Shown here piece by piece: positions 52,167-61,023 of a stretch of DNA of 64,000 bases. Numbering within the stretch: position 1 is the stretch's first letter; each line of letters begins with the position of its first letter. The position numbers and the translations under genes were made by a program. The notes under the pieces were generated by a model. That model worked only from the letters and a program-made list of their open reading frames with translations, had not been told where the DNA came from and made no database searches. This DNA is from Trichomonas vaginalis G3 (taxonomy: Eukaryota > Parabasalia > Trichomonadida > Trichomonadidae): the NCBI RefSeq assembly GCF_026262505.1, contig NC_067208.1, positions 6,023,962 to 6,087,961 of the forward strand, read 5' to 3'.

Positions 52167-52747
52167 TTACTTTACATAACCACCGGCTACCAAAAGCCTT
52201 TGACGCCAACCCATACCAGCTAATGAAGGTTGACTTTTAGTATTGAAACTAAACTTTGGTTTTGGTTTATCTTCTTCTATTGGCTTCCCTTCTTCTATTG
52301 GTTTTTCGTCACTTTTCGGTTCCTCTGACTTTACCTCACTTGCAGGTATGGTTGTGTCGTCAACATCTTCATAAATATCATATGCCATTTGTTTTTGTTT
52401 TCCTTTCAACTTTTTGTGTTTGTTGTAAAGTTTAGAATATTTCGACTCTAAGTCAATGAGATGTTCTATAATGAACTGTTGGTCAGTGAAGAATACCTTC
52501 CCATCTGTTGTCTCTTTAACTCCTTCAGACTTCAATATTTTATTTGTGAGAGTCTGTTTCTTTTTTGAGATACTAGCCGTTCCATTTCTATGAAAAGTGA
52601 CTTTATAGTTAGGGTTTGTATTTCCAGACCTGGCACTTTCTATTATTGAATTTTTTCTTCATCTGTAAGTTCTTTGACAGGTTTTGACAATGGTTCTGAA
52701 CTTTTTGTTTGTGGTGTCAAATCTACCGTTTCAACTTCTTCGGTCAT
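52167..52747 (-). pseudogene. Unknown charged element gene (broken)
   Basis: Acidic/basic low-complexity protein fragments: one contains ASEVKSEEPKSDEKPIEEGK and ends PSLAGMGWRQRLLVAGGYVK; an upstream part contains ETVDLTPQTKSSEPLSKPVK. Upstream of its ATG is TTTTTTACTGAGATGAA, also found before 52921. Probable virion or scaffold-type protein, with about one or two breaks. Confidence 0.45.
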
Positions 52748-52764
52748 TTCATCTCAGTAAAAAA

Positions 52765-52921
52765 TTTTAGTTTGGTTTGTTTTCAACTGGTTGTTTAGGT
52801 TTTTTTAAGTCGGTCTAAAACTTCCTGAGGTATAGGAGACTTGACAAACACGTGGTTGTGTAACTGCTGGAAGTCGACAAATCCATCTTGAACCCATTTG
52901 TCTCAATGCTGTATTGTTCAT
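52765..52921 (-). other. Short unknown coding-like segment
   Basis: An ATG at 52921 follows the same TTTTTTACTGAGATGAA leader as the next gene. Only a very short product can be read, so it is probably a broken small gene. No family is recognised. Confidence 0.3.
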
Positions 52922-52940
52922 TTCATCTCAGTAAAAAACT

Positions 52941-53342
52941 TTACATTCCCCAAGTTTGAGGTGGTTGAGGTTGGTTATTGTTTACCCATTGTTGTGCATG
53001 GTTATATCCTCTGTTAAAGAATCTTTCACCTTGGTCCATATAGTGTCCTGCTTGGTTATAGTAGTCATTTGCTTTGTTATAGTAGTTTCCTGCTTGTCTT
53101 CCTACATTGTCCATCCATCCTTGAACTTTTCCTCTTGTTTCAGGATTTGGAATAAGATTTGCTGCATCTCGTGCTACATCCCAACCTTTCTGTACAGTTT
53201 GTATAATAGGTTGTGCTTTCTCTTTCAGTATACCTAATGTACTCAAAATCTTCCTTCCAACTCCAAATACACCTCTGGCTATTGTTCCCACTGCGGGCAA
53301 AAATCTGGATGCAACTCCTGCTAATGCGCCAAATAAACCCAT
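52941..53342 (-). CDS. Small virion-like protein with amphipathic N-terminus and Asn/Gln-rich tail
   Basis: A 133-residue product beginning MGLFGALAGVASRFLPAVGT, a glycine-rich amphipathic helix like those of membrane-active virion proteins (adenovirus pVI, Polinton PX-type). The middle is helical (IQTVQKGWDVARDAANLIPN) and the tail is built of Y/N/Q repeats (YYNKANDYYNQAGHYMDQGE). The same design recurs in the gene at 56497. It looks whole and is divergent from the integrase gene with only 16 bp between start codons. Confidence 0.6.
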   Translation of the reverse strand: MGLFGALAGVASRFLPAVGTIARGVFGVGRKILSTLGILKEKAQPIIQTVQKGWDVARDAANLIPNPETRGKVQGWMDNVGRQAGNYYNKANDYYNQAGHYMDQGERFFNRGYNHAQQWVNNNQPQPPQTWGM

Positions 53343-53358
53343 TTCTTATAGGATAAAA

Positions 53359-54318
53359 ATGACGAATCCAAACAAGGACCCGTATGTTTCTAAAGCAACA
53401 AAGAAAGCACTCATGGTAAAAATCTTTAGTTCAACACCAAATGCTTGGTTTATGGATATCTTGGAAAACATTCCGAGGTATAGAGAAGATGGACCACCAT
53501 ACTGGCTAATATTTGTCGGTCAAAACACAAGATACTGTGAAGCCATACCATTACAGTCCAAAAATATTTTAGATGTGAAAACTGCTTTGACAATCTTCGT
53601 TGACAAATACCATCCAACAAAACTGACATCTGACTGTGAACGTTCTTTCAAATCAGACGATATTAAAAACTATCTGCGTTCAAAAAATGTAAACCAATAT
53701 TTCATTGTCGACCAAAACCATTCTGCTCTTGGTGTCATTGACAGTTGTATAAAAATCTTAAGAGACTTAAACCAACCACAAGGTGGTGAAGCAAATGAAA
53801 TGTCATATGACGACAAGTATAGACACTTTTCCATGGCAAAGATGAGACAAGTTTTAAATATTTACAATAACCGTAAACAAAAAGGTTTGGGAAACCACTC
53901 CCCCGAAGAAATGAAAAACAACCCTGACTTAGAGAAAGACTATATATTTAATAGTTTAGTCAAAAGAGACAAACAAGAAAGAATGCCAGGCTTCAAACTT
54001 AAGAAAGGTGACAAAGTAAAAATAGAAATACCTAAACGCGACCCATATGAAAATACTATTGACTATGACAACAATGGGAACTCGACAGGTACTCACATTC
54101 GTGTTCGTAAAAATAGAAGAAAGTATACAAGAGAATATTATGAAGTTTTAGGCAAACATGGCAAAATGTACAGACTGCAAGCAGAAGATAAAACTACTAT
54201 TGTCAGACCTCGTTTCAAACTTGTCAAAGTTCAAGGTGGTATACTTTCAAAAACAGTTCCTAACAAATATAAGACAACTCCTGACGAATATGCTAAAGAA
54301 GTTGAAAATGACGACTAA
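53359..54318 (+). CDS. Retroviral-type (rve, DDE) integrase of the element
   Basis: A 319-residue integrase that would insert the element's DNA into the host. The rve catalytic core has the first acidic residue in NAWFMDILENI and the second in KLTSDCERSF. The third region is SALGVIDSCIKILRDLN, with the family's H..LG(V/I)ID...I..LRD layout known from Polinton and PLV integrases. A chromodomain/SH3-like C-terminal part follows (KLKKGDKVKIEIPKRDP, YYEVLGKHGKMYRLQAEDK, VRPRFKLVKV). An N-terminal zinc-binding HHCC module is not seen. It looks whole. Confidence 0.88.
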   Translation: MTNPNKDPYVSKATKKALMVKIFSSTPNAWFMDILENIPRYREDGPPYWLIFVGQNTRYCEAIPLQSKNILDVKTALTIFVDKYHPTKLTSDCERSFKSDDIKNYLRSKNVNQYFIVDQNHSALGVIDSCIKILRDLNQPQGGEANEMSYDDKYRHFSMAKMRQVLNIYNNRKQKGLGNHSPEEMKNNPDLEKDYIFNSLVKRDKQERMPGFKLKKGDKVKIEIPKRDPYENTIDYDNNGNSTGTHIRVRKNRRKYTREYYEVLGKHGKMYRLQAEDKTTIVRPRFKLVKVQGGILSKTVPNKYKTTPDEYAKEVENDD

Positions 54319-55625
54319 GCAATTCTATACCATGCGTAAACTGTCATGTAAGGTGGCATGTAGTCTTTACTTTGTCCCGTTGTTTGTGTATATCCTGAAA
54401 CGCGATGTGTATGGTTTCCTCCTACCTCAGTGTTACTCCAGTAACAATTTATAGCAAACTTAACGTCCTCTTTAACATCATATCCTTTACCTTTTGTCAT
54501 TCCTGACCAATCCCAAAATCTATGACTATGCAAACCTGCTTCAGATGTACTTAAATTTATGTAGTGACTGTGCGCAGGTAAATTTGCACCTGAAATCGTT
54601 TTACTTCCGCCTGTTTCCTTTGAAGAGTTTGCACAATACAAAAACCTGTCGACTATTTGAGTCCAAGTTCCAAAACCAAGTACTACTTCTGGTTTGGTAG
54701 AGTTCATTGACGTGTAAATAGAACCTATAGGATATAGTGTTTGAAGTATTTCTGTCTTTAACGTTTGAAGCTCTGTTTTGTCAGCTTTCTTATCTAACTC
54801 ATCGTTAACATATGTTTTGTCAGCTTTCTTATCTAACTCATCGTTAACATATGTTTTGTCAGCTTTGTTGTCATATAAATCTTGAGCAGTGAATTTAACT
54901 TTGTTTTCATCCTCCATGACATAGACATTTCTACATCTAATGTATTTCATCGTCGTTATGTCATCCTCCGATGTTAAACCTTGTGGAAAGTTAGGAGGTT
55001 TCCAATTTAATACATCCCCAGTTTCTTCAACCGTTCCTTCAATATTTTCTATACCAACAGTTGCGAAGAAATCGTGTGTATGTCCAACGTCACTTTTCTT
55101 GTTTAAGGTTTCTTGTAAGTTTGTAATATTTGCAATGGTATGTGTATGAGTCTTTTTAGAATATTCTTTGTCAGCTCTTGTCACTTCACTTGACATTTTA
55201 TTGTCAACATATGTTTTATCCGCTTTGTCATCTAACATTTCTTGAAGTTCATCTACGTCATAGATGTTATGTGTATGATGTTTTTGTGGGTATGTTCTAT
55301 CTGTCCATGCGAGAATATAGTCTCTTGTTGCATCTACATACTCTTTGTCAGCTTTGTTGTCAATATCTGCTTTCAAAAGAAGTTCATCTATAGGTTTCTC
55401 GTTTAAAGTTCTTTTTGTTGGATTTATACAAACAGTATGGTTCTTACTGTCTTGAAACAGAAACTCGTCTGTCATTGGGTTTATCGTCAGTTTTAAGTTT
55501 CCTTCTTTCAATGACTCAGATATCTTAGAATAGTTTGAAAAGTTTGTTGTGTTCTTATTTAGAGCTTGCAAAATGAGTTGTCGGTTGTGTTGTATTTCTC
55601 TCATAGACGCTGTTTCTTTCGACAT
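54315..55625 (-). CDS. Phage-type tail-collar fibre protein
   Basis: A 436-residue fibre. The first 290 residues contain repeated ADKTYVNDELDKK and KADKEYVDATRDYI units that would form trimeric coiled-coil/beta spacers. The last 140 residues are a phage tail-collar/receptor-binding tip: YPIGSIYTSMNSTKPEVVLG, then GTWTQIVDRFLYC, NLPAHSHYINL and GNHTHRVSG histidine motifs, and the closing PPYMTVYAWYRIA. Such tips are typical of bacteriophage tail fibres and suggest capture from a phage. It overlaps the integrase stop by 4 bp, tail to tail, and looks whole. Confidence 0.9.
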   Translation of the reverse strand: MSKETASMREIQHNRQLILQALNKNTTNFSNYSKISESLKEGNLKLTINPMTDEFLFQDSKNHTVCINPTKRTLNEKPIDELLLKADIDNKADKEYVDATRDYILAWTDRTYPQKHHTHNIYDVDELQEMLDDKADKTYVDNKMSSEVTRADKEYSKKTHTHTIANITNLQETLNKKSDVGHTHDFFATVGIENIEGTVEETGDVLNWKPPNFPQGLTSEDDITTMKYIRCRNVYVMEDENKVKFTAQDLYDNKADKTYVNDELDKKADKTYVNDELDKKADKTELQTLKTEILQTLYPIGSIYTSMNSTKPEVVLGFGTWTQIVDRFLYCANSSKETGGSKTISGANLPAHSHYINLSTSEAGLHSHRFWDWSGMTKGKGYDVKEDVKFAINCYWSNTEVGGNHTHRVSGYTQTTGQSKDYMPPYMTVYAWYRIA

Positions 55626-55643
55626 TTTTATTCTAGATAAAAT

Positions 55644-56492
55644 ATGCTTTCAATAGAAAAAGAAAATTCTAGAGTTGCTACAACTAAACCATTAGATGAA
55701 CTTTTTACGAATGTCGGTCAAAAGTTTGAGACAGAGACCGTAAAGCATGAAGGCTATCGTTTTGACTACCCATTGAGATGGTTAAGAGACCCATCCGTCA
55801 CAAAAGCTATTGGCTTTCGTAGAATGAAGTTCATTTCAGAAGCCATACATGGTTTCCCATTTACGGTCGCTTTTGAAATTCGATACTATAACAAAGAAAA
55901 ACGTACGTATGAGAAATTTGAACAGGGAAAACTTTTACAAGTGAATTTGCTTGTAAACTTAGAAACAACTCTTCAAGCTTTTCAAGAAAAAATAAACGAT
56001 ATCTATATCGAATATGCAAACCAGTTTAACATTGACGAAGGAGAGTACCATCTCGATATTTTATATGACAGGAAAAATGCAACTGTTAAAATCAATAGAA
56101 TAGAAGACCTTGGAGAAAACGTTTATATTTCTACAAAATATAACAACTTGGCATGGTATAGATTTTTGAGGATGTTAAATCAGCCTGCAGCATATCCAGT
56201 ACACCCAGACTTTTATGAAGTCGAAAACCCTAATGGAACATATGAAAATGTTTTCGACTCAGATGCTATTATAGTTCATGCTTCATTTTCTGGTGCACAA
56301 AACTCTTTTTTATGCTTGGCAAATGACTTTTACGAAAAACCTACAAAGCTATATGAACCACCAAGTGGAAGTATTTCAGACTTTCAAGTATGGTTTACAA
56401 CAGATGGAAGAAAGAGAATAGTTCCATTATACCATGCGTTTTACTTAGAACTTAGTTTCATATACAACTACTATCGAACGGTAAAAATATAA
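55644..56492 (+). CDS. Unknown 282-residue virion-like protein
   Basis: Starts MLSIEKENSRVATTKPLDEL. A beta-rich middle (FPFTVAFEIRYYNKEKRTYE, LLQVNLLVNLETTLQAF) and a strongly conserved end (VHASFSGAQNSFLCLANDFY, DFQVWFTTDG, PLYHAFYLELSFIYN) are shared with the broken copy at 50793-51400. The strand pattern would suit a single-jelly-roll or fibre-anchoring virion protein. The short divergent spacer (18 bp) from the fibre gene supports co-expression. No family is recognised with certainty. It looks whole. Confidence 0.6.
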   Translation: MLSIEKENSRVATTKPLDELFTNVGQKFETETVKHEGYRFDYPLRWLRDPSVTKAIGFRRMKFISEAIHGFPFTVAFEIRYYNKEKRTYEKFEQGKLLQVNLLVNLETTLQAFQEKINDIYIEYANQFNIDEGEYHLDILYDRKNATVKINRIEDLGENVYISTKYNNLAWYRFLRMLNQPAAYPVHPDFYEVENPNGTYENVFDSDAIIVHASFSGAQNSFLCLANDFYEKPTKLYEPPSGSISDFQVWFTTDGRKRIVPLYHAFYLELSFIYNYYRTVKI

Positions 56493-56496
56493 TTTT

Positions 56497-56739
56497 TTAA
56501 TACGGTTGAGGTGTTGGATTTGGTTGCCAACTAGACTGTGGTGCAGGTTCAGGCTGTTGTATGACAGGAGCTTGCTCTTCTGGTTCAGGGTCTTTAGGTA
56601 TAATACCAACAAACTGACCTACTCTTTTACCAATATTTTTGACTCCGTTCCAAATTCCTCTTCCTACGGTTTTTATTCCATTCCATATACCTCTTCCAAC
56701 ATTTCGAAAGAAGTTTCCTATCTTACTGAAGAAACCCAT
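56497..56739 (-). CDS. Small amphipathic virion-like peptide (80 residues)
   Basis: Starts MGFFSKIGNFFRNVGRGIWN and repeats GIKTVGRGIWNGVKNIGKRV, an amphipathic, Gly/Lys/aromatic helix. A Pro/Gln tail (QQPEPAPQSSWQPNPTPQPY) follows. Such sequences resemble the membrane-lytic or core peptides of adenovirus-like viruses (pVI/pX). That role is inferred from the pattern only. It looks whole. Confidence 0.55.
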   Translation of the reverse strand: MGFFSKIGNFFRNVGRGIWNGIKTVGRGIWNGVKNIGKRVGQFVGIIPKDPEPEEQAPVIQQPEPAPQSSWQPNPTPQPY

Positions 56740-56757
56740 TTTACTATATGTAAAAAT

Positions 56758-57120
56758 CTAATGTCCGCCTAGTCTCCTACGTTTCCTGTTGAGTTCCATT
56801 GCATTCTTTAACTGGAGCTCATACATTCTGTTTCTCCTCTGGTAGAAAACATACTCTGGGTCAACTCCTGTGTTCGCGTCATCTGCATAAAGTTGTTTAT
56901 ATCCCACTTCAGGGTTTGTATAAAACTCTTTCCATCTCATATTTGCATACCATGGTGGCAAACCTAACGCAGCGTCATTTGACATGGCAGTTTGCATTTG
57001 TACATCTGTTGGCACTTGACCATAGTTTGCCATTGCAGTTTGTATTCTAACTTCATTTGGAATATTCTCTGGGTTTGGTTGTCCAGGTTGCTGTGCATTC
57101 GCTAAGTTCTGTGCGTCCAT
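56758..57120 (-). CDS. Unknown element protein (120 residues)
   Basis: Starts MDAQNLANAQQPGQPNPENI, has two copies of VRIQTAMANYG/VQMQTAMSNDA and ends in a basic tail (NRKRRRLGGH). The Q/N/P-rich start and basic end suggest a virion or core protein. No family is recognised. It looks whole. Confidence 0.55.
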   Translation of the reverse strand: MDAQNLANAQQPGQPNPENIPNEVRIQTAMANYGQVPTDVQMQTAMSNDAALGLPPWYANMRWKEFYTNPEVGYKQLYADDANTGVDPEYVFYQRRNRMYELQLKNAMELNRKRRRLGGH

Positions 57121-57143
57121 TTAATATTAGATAAAAATATCTC

Positions 57144-57275
57144 TTACGAGTACATATACTGAACATTTGCAGGCATTGGTTCATCTTCATATTCTCTGTA
57201 CTTTTCTGCCACGTCAAATAAGTAAATGACACAATGGAAAAAACCTAAAACAAGTAGTCCTATTTCAAACCACAT
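57144..57275 (-). CDS. Tiny single-span membrane protein (43 residues)
   Basis: A short frame starting MWFEIGLLVLGFFHCVIYLF followed by a charged stretch (DVAEKYREYEDEP). The hydrophobic N-terminus would form one membrane span. It sits at the end of the minus-strand run of small genes, just inside the right terminal repeat. It looks whole. Its small size keeps confidence moderate. Confidence 0.5.
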   Translation of the reverse strand: MWFEIGLLVLGFFHCVIYLFDVAEKYREYEDEPMPANVQYMYS

Positions 57276-57294
57276 TTACTTACTAGTAAAATTT

Positions 57295-58015
57295 CTTTGT
57301 TATGACTTCTTCGTAAAGACTTTGTTGAGATTTCTTCGTAAAGACTTTGTTGAGATTTCTTCGTAAAGACTTTGTTGAGATTTCTTCGTAAATGACCCAA
57401 AAATATATTTTAGGTGAAGAGGTGAGATTTCACCTCTTTTTTCACCTCATTTCTCACCTCTTGAATTTTCATGAATTTCTTCGTAAAGACTTTGTTAAGA
57501 CTTCTTCATCTAATTTCTCATGAACTTTCTTGTCTATGTTTTGTCAAGATTTCATCGTAAAGACTTTGTTGAGATTTCTTCGTAAATGACCCTAGTAGTA
57601 TATTTTTGGTGTAAATTTCATGAAAATTCAAGAGGGTGAAAAATTAGGTGAAAAAACAGGTGAAATCTCACCTCTTCACCTAAACTTTATTTTTGGTGTA
57701 AATTTCATGAAAATTCATGAAAATTCAAGAGGTTAGAAATGAGGTTAGAAAAGAGGTTAGATATACCCTTCTACCCTAAAATATATTTTTGGTGTAAATT
57801 TCATGAAAATTCATGAAAATTCAAGAGGTGAGAAATGAGGTGAAAAAAGAGGTGAAATCTCACCTCTTCACCTAAAATATATTTTTGCCGAATTCTGTAT
57901 AAAATTCTGAGTAAAATGACAGATGTTTATATGACACTTTCTCCGGTTTATAGGACCTCTCTCATATTCTAAACATCTTCGGGGCTAGAGGGCACGAAGT
58001 GCCTGGAAGCCCCAC

Positions 58016-58060
<45 letters not shown>
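57295..58060 (-). repeat. Right terminal inverted repeat
   Basis: Mirrors the left end: 25-bp repeats (TTCGTAAAGACTTTGTTGAG, 57305-57400), four foldback modules of GGTGA/TCACC or GGTTA/TACCC type (57411-57880), an outer segment (57890-58019) with the terminal hairpin, then 41 T. It is about 500 bp shorter than the left repeat because it has fewer internal modules. Confidence 0.85.
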
Positions 58061-58065
<5 letters not shown>

Positions 58066-58216
58066 TAATGATAAAAGCCTATACATTCAGTAGATGAATT
58101 TATTTTTTATATTCTTTGGAAACTTTTTTGAATTTGCTATGCCATTTGCATAAGAACCATAGAAAAACAGGCATTTAAATCATTATCTTCGGTTCTGATT
58201 CAACCATTTTTCACAA

Positions 58217-60178
58217 ATGGCAGATGCAATTTGTGATCTATCAAATTTGAGTCAATGGAAATATATACAATCGCAGTATTCATGGCTCATTCTTGTTTTG
58301 ATCGTGATCTATATCCTTATTAAGCAAAAAACAAGCCAAAAAACAATTCCGATTCCAAGTTCAACACAAAAACAAGACACCAGCACAAAACAAGATCCAG
58401 AATATTTCTTCCATCTTACAGACGTTCATGTCAACTCGCTTTTACCAAATCTTCCTGAACAATTAGATTCTGCTTTAAAAGTTATCAGTAAATACGATCC
58501 CGAAATGCTCATTATTACCGGCGATCTTGTTGACAACTGGGGAACAAACACAATCCATAAATACGCCAAACAATATGCTCCAGATCATAAAATTTATAAA
58601 AATATTACAGAACCATATGGCAAGAAGATCAAATATTTTATAGACCAGCCTGGAAATCATGATCTCTTTGCAGCAAAAAGCTTTGACTCTCAAGAAAACA
58701 ACATCTTAAAGTACAGTTATTATTATTCAACTCACAAAGACATTACGTTCGAAGAATTCCAGCTTTCATCAAAAGTAATTGGAAATACAACTTACATCTT
58801 TGTAAATCCCTTCAATTATCCATCTCCAAGAGCATTATTTGATTTCTTTGCTCATCCAACAACAGAATTACTTGATAGACTGACAAAAACCATCAAAAGC
58901 GTCCAAACAAAGCACAAAGTCATTATTACACACATTCCTGCAGATCTTTGGGACAAATCTTGCAAATCTTCTTCTGGTAAGTCATACATGGACATTATCA
59001 AAGAAAGTGATGCAGATCTTGTAATATCAGGCCATTCCCATCCAGTATCTGCAGCACCAACCCACAGAAATGGAGTTTTGGAAATATTTGGATCAGATTT
59101 GAGAGAACATCGTGGAATTGGACTTGTTACGCAAGATAATGGCGTTTTCGTTTACCATTCCATGAGCCTTTCAAACACTTCTCGCATGTTCGTTATCAAT
59201 CCTCAACCATCCGACCAATTATCTCAAAAATCTGTTTTCAATGAAAAATTTTCAAAAGTCAGAGTTCTTTTGTTTGGCGATAAAAGTGACATTTTTGTAA
59301 ACCATTCAAAAATGTCATTCATTAAAGAAATCAAGCCGAATGTATATTTATATGAAAAAGAAGTCGAATTACAGAACGGATACAATAATTTAGAGATTTC
59401 GTCAAATGATGAGAAGAAAACCGTAAATGTTTACGTGGGAGAGAAGACAGAGTCCGTGAAAGAAGTTTTGTATAACTATTACAACAAATTCTGCTCTTTT
59501 TCAACTTTATTTTATATTTTATTCCCAATTTGCCTCTTTATCCTGTTTCCGGTCCCATTTGAGCACTATTTCCAATGTACAAAGGATCTGATGATGAGAG
59601 AGAACATTTGGATCTATTCTCCTCAAATTTCATTTTTCAATATTATTGAAGAGACATTTTTGGGATTTGTATCTGTCAGATGGAGAATATTACGTCTCCC
59701 ATTACTAATGCGCTCAATATTGTTCTTTGCCTGCTTATCTCCGTTCTTCATTCCATTTGTTTTCATCAAAATCGAAGATTTAACAGGAATTGTGATTAAC
59801 TATGGAATGATTGTTCGTGGAAACTACTTGCATGATATCTGGGGAACAATATTCTCAGCTGTATACGAAATGGCCGTCATTTGCCCTGCAATTATGTTGT
59901 CTTCATCAATTGCAACTTCTGAGAGTTTTTATTTCGCGTTTTTCATTGATTTCACTTTTTGGCTTATTTCATTTTGTGTTTGTTTGAAGTTCTGCAACAC
60001 TTATGTCACAGAGACTGCAGGAACAATTAGAGCAAACACAAGTCCTTTGTTTATTTTCATGCCTTTGATTTTGCTCGGATGCATTGTATTTTGTAAGTTT
60101 TATGCAAATCCAAGCAAACAGTCTGAGAGATTGATGTTCTTCCAGGATCTCTCCAACTCTAACCAAATAGAATTGTAA
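58217..60178 (+). CDS. TMEM62-like membrane metallophosphoesterase
   Basis: A 653-residue host protein. A signal anchor lies at about 20-38 (YSWLILVLIVIYILI). The calcineurin-type phosphoesterase domain has all its metal motifs: LTDVHVN (about 67-73), ITGDLVDNWG (about 98-107), PGNHDLF (about 146-152), ITHIP (about 236-240) and SGHSHP (about 269-274). A beta domain follows, and five or six membrane spans occupy about 420-640. This order matches TMEM62-type proteins. The catalytic face would be lumenal or extracellular; the substrate is unknown. The ATG lies 7 bases after TTTTTCACAA, and the viral element ends 156 bp upstream. Confidence 0.9.
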   Translation: MADAICDLSNLSQWKYIQSQYSWLILVLIVIYILIKQKTSQKTIPIPSSTQKQDTSTKQDPEYFFHLTDVHVNSLLPNLPEQLDSALKVISKYDPEMLIITGDLVDNWGTNTIHKYAKQYAPDHKIYKNITEPYGKKIKYFIDQPGNHDLFAAKSFDSQENNILKYSYYYSTHKDITFEEFQLSSKVIGNTTYIFVNPFNYPSPRALFDFFAHPTTELLDRLTKTIKSVQTKHKVIITHIPADLWDKSCKSSSGKSYMDIIKESDADLVISGHSHPVSAAPTHRNGVLEIFGSDLREHRGIGLVTQDNGVFVYHSMSLSNTSRMFVINPQPSDQLSQKSVFNEKFSKVRVLLFGDKSDIFVNHSKMSFIKEIKPNVYLYEKEVELQNGYNNLEISSNDEKKTVNVYVGEKTESVKEVLYNYYNKFCSFSTLFYILFPICLFILFPVPFEHYFQCTKDLMMRENIWIYSPQISFFNIIEETFLGFVSVRWRILRLPLLMRSILFFACLSPFFIPFVFIKIEDLTGIVINYGMIVRGNYLHDIWGTIFSAVYEMAVICPAIMLSSSIATSESFYFAFFIDFTFWLISFCVCLKFCNTYVTETAGTIRANTSPLFIFMPLILLGCIVFCKFYANPSKQSERLMFFQDLSNSNQIEL

Positions 60179-61023
60179 ACGTTTTATGCTTTCTATATAT
60201 TGATTAATTTTTTTTAATTATTAATTATTGCAAGTTGAGAATTTCCAAATAATACATGTTGTTATATCATGAATCAGGAGCAATAATTTTGTGTGCATAA
60301 CAATTTTATCAATAAACTTTTTGATACTTTTACAACTAATATAGACAAAATAAGATTTTATTCTCATTATGAATTGTAGGAATAACAACATGCTGATCTA
60401 TTTTCTTATTTCTTCTCATGTTCAAATTACCAGATTTTCTAATATTCAACTCAAAATATTATCCAAAATCATTCTTGCACAATATTGGATAAGGCCTCGT
60501 GATATACCAATAAAAAAAATATTGAGAGAGGGTCAAAGTTGCTATTTGTCACTTTTCCACAAGAATATAATGGGGAAAAAGTTATCATATAGTTGATCTC
60601 ATTCACTGAGGTGAGAGATGCATGTAGTGTAATGGGATAAACAGTGGTATTGCTGCTCTAAGTCCTAGATTCGAGACACATTGGCTTCATTTTTCTCCTT
60701 TTTATTGACGTAAACTATTCAATTTTTGTGTTCTCCATTCAAATTTCAGAATTTTTTTTGCAGATTTCACGCTACATTCGAAGTTACCTTTTGTAACAAC
60801 CACCACTGCCTACGAAAGACGAAAGTGTGTCACGATTTCACCCGGAAATCCGACGGTTGTTTAAGAGTATGCACTTTTGTCACCTACTCAAAAAATATTA
60901 AGTTTACAGACTATTGTTTCTGATGAAACTTGAGTAAAATAAGTTTGAATTGTCTAAACCTATATATCAAAATGTCTTTATTATATATTTGAAAAATATG
61001 AAATCAAAATTATTATTATTTGA
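60179..61023. other. Intergenic between convergent TMEM62-like and ankyrin genes
   Basis: AT-rich. A tRNA-like word (TAGTGTAATGG at 60625 and TAGATTCGAGAC at 60666, then T runs) was examined but does not fold as a tRNA. No gene supported. Confidence 0.45.

Larger units (their letters stand above)
34181..58060. mobile_element. Polinton/Maverick-like (PLV-like) capsid-bearing element, 23.9 kb, both ends present
   Basis: Ends are inverted repeats that begin with a 30-base A run on the left and a 41-base T run on the right, each followed inward by GGTAGTGGGGC or GGCAGTGGGGC. AATTT flanks both sides (34176-34180, 58061-58065), a plausible 5-bp target duplication. Parts in order: coiled-coil gene, P/Q-rich structural gene, capsid-like block, SF3 helicase, packaging ATPase, KilA-N genes, HNH nuclease, small virion-like proteins, integrase, tail-collar fibre, further virion-like genes. 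No DNA polymerase B or adenoviral-type protease is recognisable. As a whole it is broken, about a dozen breaks, but several genes look whole. The near-identity of its left genes to the copy at 62551 implies a young insertion. Confidence 0.9.
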
